NCBI RefSeq assembly: GCF_009905375.1
Contig: NC_133653.1
Span: forward strand, 99,685,261-99,749,260
Reading direction: 5' to 3'
From: Apium graveolens
Lineage: Eukaryota > Streptophyta > Magnoliopsida > Apiales > Apiaceae
Length of the DNA stretch: 64,000 nucleotides
The position numbers and the translations under genes were made by a program. Below the pieces are notes generated by a model. That model ran no database searches. It was not told where the DNA came from and saw only the letters and a list, made by a program, of their open reading frames with translations. Numbering within the stretch: position 1 is the first letter of the stretch; each line of letters opens with the position of its first letter. Shown in pieces: positions 57,031 through 64,000 of the stretch.

Positions 57031-57199
57031 TGGTGTGTATATATCTATATCTATATATACATGTCCTTCTGTATATTATTAAACTTTGATTGATAGTGAA
57101 GTTTATCCCCATGACGTACTTACAACAGGTTTCCTCATCGGTACAGGTTGCCAATAATGTTGAATTTATGTTTATTAAAAACACAATCTTCAAAATTTC

Positions 57200-57860
57200 G
57201 TTATGAAGGCTGAACAGAGTTCTTATGTGGACAAAAAGCCTGAATTTTCTACCTTGATTGTTCTCACAACGATGAGCATGGGTATACAGCTACTAGAGCA
57301 TGCTCACGCAGAATAAAAGGGACCTGCGACTACTTTTGCATCAAAAAGCATGATCATGTATATGTTCAACTTGATCACGCCGCATAGAAAAAGCCTCTGA
57401 TTGATTTTCCACCATTTGACATGGTCACGCAGCTTCTGCAGCATGATCATGCATCCAAAACTTGATGGTCCGACTGATTTTGCAACAATTAGCATGGTTA
57501 TATATTGTCAACATGATCATGCATCACACCATATTACTTCAAATACTTTTTTACCATTCTACATGGTCATGCAAGTTTTCACACGGTCACGCCCATTCTA
57601 AAGTTGCTTGGAGTTGTTTTTATGCTTGAGACATGGTCATACACCATCTGCAACATGGTCATGCAGCACCTGAAGTATGATGCGGTTGATTTTCACCTGT
57701 TTAGCATATTCATGCACACTCTGACATGATCATGCTGCGCACCACAACTACCTCGCTTGTTTTTAAAGGGTGTAGCATGATCAAGCAGTTCTTTTACATG
57801 GTCATGCAGTGTTAAAAAAACATGGTCTCTGTTTCTGCTACAACAGGTGTCTAAAATTAG
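57200..57860. repeat. Array of near-palindromic ACATGRTCATGCA motifs in TE6
   Basis: About 15 degenerate copies of ACATG(G/A)TCATGCA at irregular 20-60 bp spacing, for example near 57349, 57418, 57440, 57511, 57560, 57650, 57721, 57774 and 57796. The core CATGATCATG is palindromic. No coding signal is seen; the open frames across it are by-products of the repeats. Confidence 0.85.
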
Positions 57861-58340
57861 GGTTTTCAAGGGTTGAGAAGAAAACCAGCGAGAACAAAAT
57901 GCATAGCAACCTGTATCAGGCGTTGATATAGAATAACAACCCTGCATATTGGTTTTTGGGCTTCAATCTTACAATCAGTCACTACTGTAAGAGACTCGGA
58001 TTGAACAAACATTACGCAAAGAATTTTGAATCCTAAACAAGCCAGAAAGAAAAGAAAGATCGAGCCTATCAGCAAGTCATAGAAGTATGGTTTGACCAAA
58101 AGGTAACAGGTTTTGTCATAGTAGGCCTCGTCAACCTGGAACTCTTGCACTTAAAAAGCCTAACTACAACACAACGAAAAAGGTATGATGAATTTGTTGT
58201 CCGAGGTGTTCTTTCTAATTGTTATGCAAATAAACAAGAACTTGTAAAATTTGGTTTGATAGAAGTCAAAAAAAACTTGTTGAATGAGATGTTAGGCTAC
58301 ATGAGGTTTCACTTTCCTCAACAGCCATCGCGTTAGTCAT
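57860..58340 (+). pseudogene. TE6 ATHILA ORF1-like remnant
   Basis: After the motif array the plus strand shows basic words (ARKKRKIEP) in one frame, then 58145-58336 open: TTTQRKRYDEFVVRGVLSNC, YANKQELVKFGLIEVKKNLL. The pattern (R..V....Y.....L..LGL....L) recalls the ATHILA ORF-1/plant transposon protein family found at the 3' end of Athila elements. Only about 60 codons are clear. Confidence 0.45.
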
Positions 58341-58358
58341 GGATGTCGGCACTTCATG

Positions 58359-60575
58359 TGTAACAACCCAAATCCGGGGTCAAGATTTGGTGTCACTAAA
58401 CAATCTTTACATAAAATAAAATACTATGTAGATAACCCCTTGAATCCAGATCATTTACAGGTTATGGTATGAAACAAGAATCTAACCTTCTACAACTCAC
58501 AACAACTAGAATACAAGTTTAAATACCTTTATGCTAATGCCTTTTTCTTAGTTTTCTCACATCTTCGTCCTCTCGCAGCGGAGATCTCTCTAACTTCTGC
58601 TGTCTAACGAAAGCTATTCACTTTTATCTTTCTCTGTTTCTGAAAGAAATAAGAGTTTACAAAGCAAGAGTGAGCCAAAAATACCCAGCAAGTATATATT
58701 TTGAATTTCAAGTGTTAATATCAAAGGAAATTTTCGGACAAAAGCTTTAATCAATTATAAACAATTCTATATATTTGAGTGAGTTGAGCGAATAAACGTT
58801 GGATGTCACCAGCCTTTAATTATAAATCGAAAAGTGACAAGCGATTCCCCGATTCATCTCCTGGATCAGGGTTTTATCCGGTTTTGGAATCACAAACTTT
58901 TCGAGAGATAATGTCGTTAATGGCGATCAATAATGAATTAGAGTGGACACTAGTGTGGTGTTCACACTCATACCCTGCTGATCAGTCAGGATATAGTGTA
59001 GATCTATACCTACTTGTAAAGATCCATTCGGGTACCCAGGCACTATGGCCTAAGGGTCCAGTCCATCCCCGGCCCCTAGGATCCAGCTCATCACTGGCCC
59101 TCATATATATATAGTGACCATCCAGCCCGTAGAGTATTTTGATGTCAAATCATTTTGATTTCAAAACATCCCAACTCAGGGTTCGCAAATAACCCGAAAG
59201 AATGGGTATTTTCTCAAGAGAGCAATCGATAATATAGGAACAATAATGAAAGGAACATGCATAATAAGAGTAATTGCAGCGAAATGTAAAACAGTTAACT
59301 ATTCTGAACTTAGAATATGAATGAAGAGATAATTGCAGTATTTTAAAAGAAAAATCAGGAGTACTTTCCTCGAGAAGCTTTTAACCACTATTATCGGTTG
59401 ACTTTTGAATTGCCTTGAATGTTTGGCTTTATTGTCCAACCATTATTCTATTCTGGATACAATCCTATTCTTCATGTCCTTCGATTGGAATCTTGTTGAG
59501 TCTGATAATTAATCACTAGATCATTCCTAGTCCAACGTCAAATCTCGGGTCTTCCGACTAGGACCCACAGGGTTAAAATACCCTAATTCAGATAATCATC
59601 TCACTTAACATAACACAACCATCCTATTCTACCCATATGATTTCGTAACCCAACTCGTATTTATATGTATTATTGAAATACACATAGCAGTTATGGTTCA
59701 CATCTTTGAAACTCGGTTCGATATTTATTTTCGGAAAATACGTATACTCATAGTTTTGAGAAACAGGGCAATCGATTATTTATAAATTATTTTCTCTCAA
59801 TCGCACTTAAGTTCATATAATATTATTATATATGGTTATTCGACGTCTCCGATAATTGCGGGTTACATTCCCGTATTTTCGGAATCAATTTAATACAGCA
59901 ACACATAGCCGACAGACTCATTACATATTTTATTTATTAATAATTCAATAATTACATTTACATATCGGATCTGAAAATTAGGTTACTTAGCCGCTAAGTA
60001 ACTAAAAAGACGATACGATTTTAATACCAAATTTGGATAATTATTAAAACAGAGCTTCCTATAAAATATTTTATACAAAAATAAGGTAATAATGTCTCGC
60101 CTTTTGATAATATGAATTTTTATCGATATATAAAATAATTTGCGTATCGAAAATTTTACGTCGGGACTCATACAGGTCAAACCGTATCCCGGATCGAAAA
60201 AGTCAAAATACGAAAAGTGTTCAAAATTATCATATTAGGTTAGGAAGGAGTTTTCGGAAGAGTTTCGGGTTGTAAAAACGCAAAAATGGTTGAAGTGGGA
60301 CTATTTCTGATTCTAAAAAGTAATTTTGTAATTACGTAAAAATAATCATTATTAATTCTATAAATTCTTATAAAATCATATAATAATCCAAAAATTATCA
60401 GAAAAATACCAAAATTATCTATATTTAATTCTGGATAATTAGAAATTAAAACATCCTAATTTTATCAGATATCAACACCACAAATATTAATATCAATCAT
60501 CAAATAATTCACCAGAATTCACATAATAATTATTTATTGATAAAAATAAGTACATAATATTTCTCAGACGTTACA
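58359..60575 (-). repeat. TE7 3' LTR
   Basis: 2217 bp, TGTAACAACCC to GACGTTACA. It shares words with the TE8 LTR (GCTGATCAGTCAG, CGGGTACCCA, AGCACTA-like and CCGGCCC blocks), so the two elements are related. The open frame at 58803-59114 lies in LTR sequence and is not judged coding. Confidence 0.82.
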
Positions 60576-60602
60576 TCCTTCCCCCCTTAAAAGGATTATG
60601 TC
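60576..60602 (-). promoter_or_regulatory. TE7 polypurine tract
   Basis: Element sense CCTTTTAAGGGGGGAAGGA immediately before TGTAACGTC. Confidence 0.8.
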
Positions 60603-61568
60603 CTCAGAATCATGCTAAGGAACAAATCATGATATTTCTCGAGTATCTTACCTAGAATTTATCAAAACTCATCATTTTCACCATCACTCAACAGTCTTTT
60701 TCCAATATTAACATATATCAGTTGCTCATGCAACCTAATTCAAATTCCCATTCCATACATATGGAGCTAAATTACTCTTCCAGGTTATATACACATAAAC
60801 GCCTTATGTACTCGTTATACCTGTGACAACAAGACCAACTCATTCACAATCGATCTATCTATCTCATTATTTCAAGGGACTAACTTAATTTACACTAATC
60901 TTCTTTTCTTTCTAATTCCAATAATTCGCGCTAATAAATGCCTTCCATTTTCACTGACTGTTCTACATTACTTCTTCTCATGTCTCTTTTCATTCGATTA
61001 GCCTGACCTATGATCGTTTTCCATCGTATTCGAGAATCTTTAATCGATCTCTTGTACTTTTCATTCATATGCGTTCAATATACTAAGCTCATGGCATCTT
61101 ATGCTTCAAAATGGCCTACATCTATTCAAAAGCTTAAACTTCAAGGAAAAATTTTAACAATTGCATTTAACTTACTACTTAACAATCTATCCCAATTTCT
61201 TTTCAACCACTATCAAGTACATTCATCGAGCGAGGATCTTTTACTATCTGAAAGGAAATATATTAATTTGGAATAAAATGAATCATAACTTTATTTAAAA
61301 CCCGGTCTCTTGGTACTAATACTCATTTTGTTGTCATATCAAATTAGATATTAACATGAACTTTGATGCTCACAACATTCTATACTGAGGTCAACATCAA
61401 TCATCTATATTAATACCACTTTTGATATCTAACAACAAAGTAAGTATCAGTATAATCCAGAAGCCAGATCAAAACTTATTCTTCAATTTCTAACTTTTCA
61501 AATTCTTTTACTCATTCCTCGGTAATCCTAATGATATTCACTCTTTCTTTTCTACTCAAGACATCTGT
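60603..61568 (-). pseudogene. TE7 degraded integrase and RNase H/integrase linker
   Basis: The best island is at about 61500-61568, minus strand: DVLSRKERVNIIRITEE, then VKEFEKLEIEE after a stop, the linker between RNase H and integrase. Near 60600-60650 the words KILEKYHDLFL suggest the end of pol. The 900 bp between are full of stops and shorter than a complete integrase, so part has been deleted. The open frame at 61010-61276 (plus) has no family motif. Confidence 0.6.
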
Positions 61569-64000
61569 TGTAAAGCCCTCCAGACCCGGGGTATAAGTCC
61601 GGGGGTTACTAGCTAATCACCAAACCTGTACAATTTGATTAACAATTAATAAAGAAATGAAATTAAACCCATTTAACACTAACCAAGATCTTTTTAGGTT
61701 GAAGTATGAAAACAAGAACCACTAACTACTTTATTACAAACCAAATTCAAAATCTCACAACTCTCTTTCTTATAAGCCATTATCTAATCCATCTTAACTA
61801 AGTTCAACTTTTATTCAACACACACACACACTATTTATCAACACTCCACCTGTTCGGGCAACTCAAAGCTTTCTTCCTGGATTGGGATCAACACCTTGGG
61901 TATGAGAGGATCCCGAGGCTTGACCCGCTTATTTACCACTCGAGTCCTGATGGGTTTCATATTCCTTCTTAACTGAAAACAATAAGGTGAATGACAATAA
62001 AAAGGGTGAGCCAAAAATTGCTCAAACAAGTCCACAAAAATATAAACAGTGTTAAAGTATTTTAAATGAATCCGTAATCCCGGGTATATCTGCAAAGATA
62101 TAATCCCTCACGAGAATAGAAAGAAGGTCATTACTGGCGAGTACAAATGAACTAAACTGGACATAAGTTAGCATCTATATTCTGCTGATCAGTCAGAATA
62201 TAATACAGATCTATATCTCAATATATAGATCCGGTCGGGTACCCAAGCACTACGGCCCATGTCGAGGCACCAGTCAAATCCCGGTCCTCAGGATTAAGAC
62301 ACACTCAATCCCAAAAATATCATTATCCAGTCCATCGCTTAGCAACCGGAACAATCGGTATGTTTTGATATATTCTAATCTCCAGAATATATCAGTCTCA
62401 ATGTATCACCAATGGAATATGAATCAAGAATCCAAAGAAACGGAGAAATCAAGAATTGAAATGAAATATGAACCAAGGAATAGCAAGTGTGTATAAGTGA
62501 TTAAGAACAAGAATCAAAAGAGTGCAAATGTGATAAGCATCTGAAGAAACGTCACTATTTTGAAAATAGAATCGGGGAAAAACTTGCCTTCTGCGCGACT
62601 CACTGCAAATAGATCACTTTCGTCTATCACCTACTCGACCTGCCTTGATGGCTTAGCTTCTGTTAGCAAAATAGACTGGTTAAGTCATTTTGTACTTCAA
62701 TTGCATCTTGAATCGACTTTACACCGTTCCTAACATCTACCCATGCGCTTATGACTTACTCATGTATTACTTATTAGCAAATAAGACTCAATTAACCACG
62801 TAATACACATAAGCACATAATCATTTTTATAGTTAAAATTATTTTTAGAACCAAAAATGATTCGCTGATCGCTCAACTGATCGTTATCTGACTCGTTTCC
62901 CATTTTTTCAAAAAAATTTCGGACTCCTCTCGGCACGCATTTCGACTGATAATCAAACAAGTAACAAAATCAACTAATTTCTAGAAGAAATTAAGCTTTA
63001 GTATTATTTTTAATGAAAAGAAATCATTTTTCTGAGTCAAAGGGCTTTCGTTTCACTCGAATCGGACTAACGGTCTAATTATTATCAATTAAACATTGAT
63101 AATTCAATTTATTATTCACTATAAATAATTATTACTAATTTTTAAAACTCAAAAATAGTTTTTAAATAAGAATTTAAGAAAAATCAGAATTAAAAATGAC
63201 TTTTCTATAATTTTTGGTATTAAAATGAATTTATTATGATTTATTGAAAATTATTTAATTAATTATCAAAATAATTAATTATTTTTAAATAATTAATAAA
63301 TAGTTAATAAATAATAAATAAATAATAAATAATTAAGAAAATAATTCAATCTGATTTTTTTAGAAAATAATTCAGAATTATTTATAATATAAATCAATTA
63401 ATTAAATAATTAATTAATCAATTTATAAAATAAATAGATCTGATTTTTAAAATTAATAAAAATAAAATAAAAATTAAAAATCCAGAAACAGATGTCAGAA
63501 ATCAAACATCTGACAATTCAGATTAAAACCGGGTAAACTGAACGGGTCGAACGGGTAAAAATCCGGGTAGTGAAGAACACGCCGAATTTTGCCCAGAATC
63601 CGGCCACCGGAGCAGATTCAAGTGGGCCAATTTCAGGCCAAAAATGGAACCGTTTGGTTCGTTTTTCACAGGGTTTCAATTCCAAATCATTTCACCAATC
63701 TGATTTCGGCCATAACATACCAAAAACATCTCAGAATCTTCATCTCCGATCAAAATCAAATTCAACTCCGGCCAAAAACCTATCTTTTGATTCTGTAAAC
63801 CAAACTCAACGTTCTATAGTGAAAATTAAAGCTATGAACACATACAATCAAAGCCCTAACATATCAAGAATCAAATATGCACAGAAATCATCGAGTTGTG
63901 ATTTGAAAATCTGACATAAACCCTAGAAATCGTGAATCAATATATAGACATCGTTCGTTCAATTAAACACCATGAATCAACTGTAAATCATCGAACAAAG
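61569..64000 (-). mobile_element. TE8: LTR element (probable gypsy), LTR entering from its U5 end
   Basis: TGTAAAGCCCTCCAGACCCGGGG begins here, inside TE7 pol. The start resembles the plus-strand start of TE3, TE4 and TE7 LTRs, and the body shares blocks with the TE7 LTR (GCTGATCAGTCAG near 62184, CGGGTACCCAAGCACTACGG near 62235). No polypurine tract or gene is reached before the window ends, so either the LTR is longer than 2.4 kb or its end was missed. Minus orientation is inferred from that resemblance. An AT-only run sits at about 63230-63470. The 114-codon frame at 63570 has no recognisable content. Confidence 0.6.

Larger units (their letters stand above)
53230..58358 (+). mobile_element. 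TE6: Athila-like Ty3/gypsy element without RT-integrase
   Basis: Plus-strand order: probable 5' LTR (53230 to about 54434), a tRNA-Asp type primer-binding site (54441-54458), gag, protease, then directly the 3' region. The RT, RNase H and integrase expected after protease are missing. The left LTR border is my estimate from a TGTATCC start; the right end lies beyond TE7, so no target duplication can be checked. The element interrupts or flanks the 5' part of the Ulp1-like gene. Confidence 0.8.
58359..61568 (-). mobile_element. TE7: chromodomain-type gypsy element, 3' part
   Basis: A 3' LTR (58359-60575), a polypurine tract and about 1 kb of degraded integrase up to the RNase H/integrase linker, where TE8 interrupts. 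Minus orientation. The insertion into TE6 cannot be confirmed by target duplication because the other end is outside. Confidence 0.78.

Noticed and set aside
63570..63914. 114-codon plus-strand ORF near the window end
   Set aside because: No recognisable motif, low-complexity Ser/Asn/Gln content, and it lies in the presumed LTR of TE8.

Overview
The window is nuclear DNA of a large, repeat-rich eudicot genome. Almost all of it is LTR retrotransposons inserted into one another. The only non-LTR material is a decayed gene pair of Mutator-like (MULE) type. I see no intact single-copy host gene, no rRNA operon and no tRNA gene. The mix of SIRE-type Ty1/copia, chromodomain Ty3/gypsy and Athila elements is plant-specific. 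The LTR style reminds me of Apiaceae, but that is memory-based and weak. Elements are named TE1 to TE8 here.

Layout. (1) TE1, a SIRE-type copia on the minus strand, runs from base 1 to 35379. Its pol is at 1-1593, its gag is scrambled (1606-2210 and 9700-10246), and its 5' LTR is at 10523-10647 plus 34894-35379. (2) TE2 (2211-9699, minus) is a very young copia with gag but no pol, inserted in TE1 gag; target duplication TCAGG. (3) TE3 (10648-34893, minus) is a chromodomain gypsy inserted in the 5' LTR of TE1; duplication ATGGA. (4) TE4 (14167-26699, minus) is a second, more decayed chromodomain gypsy inserted in the integrase of TE3; duplication TCATC. (5) 35380-36869 and 48684-53229 hold a FAR1/MULE-type transposase pseudogene (plus strand) facing a Ulp1-like C48 protease pseudogene (minus strand). 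(6) TE5 (36870-48678, plus) is a SIRE copia with a long downstream env-like region, inserted near the 5' end of the FAR1 reading frame; duplication TTATA. (7) TE6 (from about 53230, plus) is an Athila-like gypsy with gag and protease but no RT-integrase. (8) TE7 (58359-61568) interrupts TE6, and TE8 (61569 to the window end) interrupts TE7; both look like minus-strand chromodomain gypsy elements.

Nothing here looks like a working operon or pathway. All gag/pol frames carry breaks, and most in-frame stops in TE1 and TE3 are of the kind produced by C-to-T change at CAG, CAA or CGA codons, as expected of methylated, silenced repeats. TE2 is the youngest insertion seen: its two 1318-bp LTRs differ at only about two bases by eye.

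The points most worth a second look are: a 147-bp piece of mitochondrial 26S rRNA gene lodged in the FAR1/MULE exon; a 37-bp minisatellite in the TE5 LTR whose core decamer recurs just upstream of a TATA box and the env-like ORF; a threefold repeat of the TE1 U5/primer-binding site; the inverted and permuted gag of TE1; a proline-rich pre-gag reading frame in both TE3 and TE4; a G/C hairpin at the U5 end of four different gypsy LTRs; and a Cys-to-Ser change at the expected catalytic position of the Ulp1-like protein.
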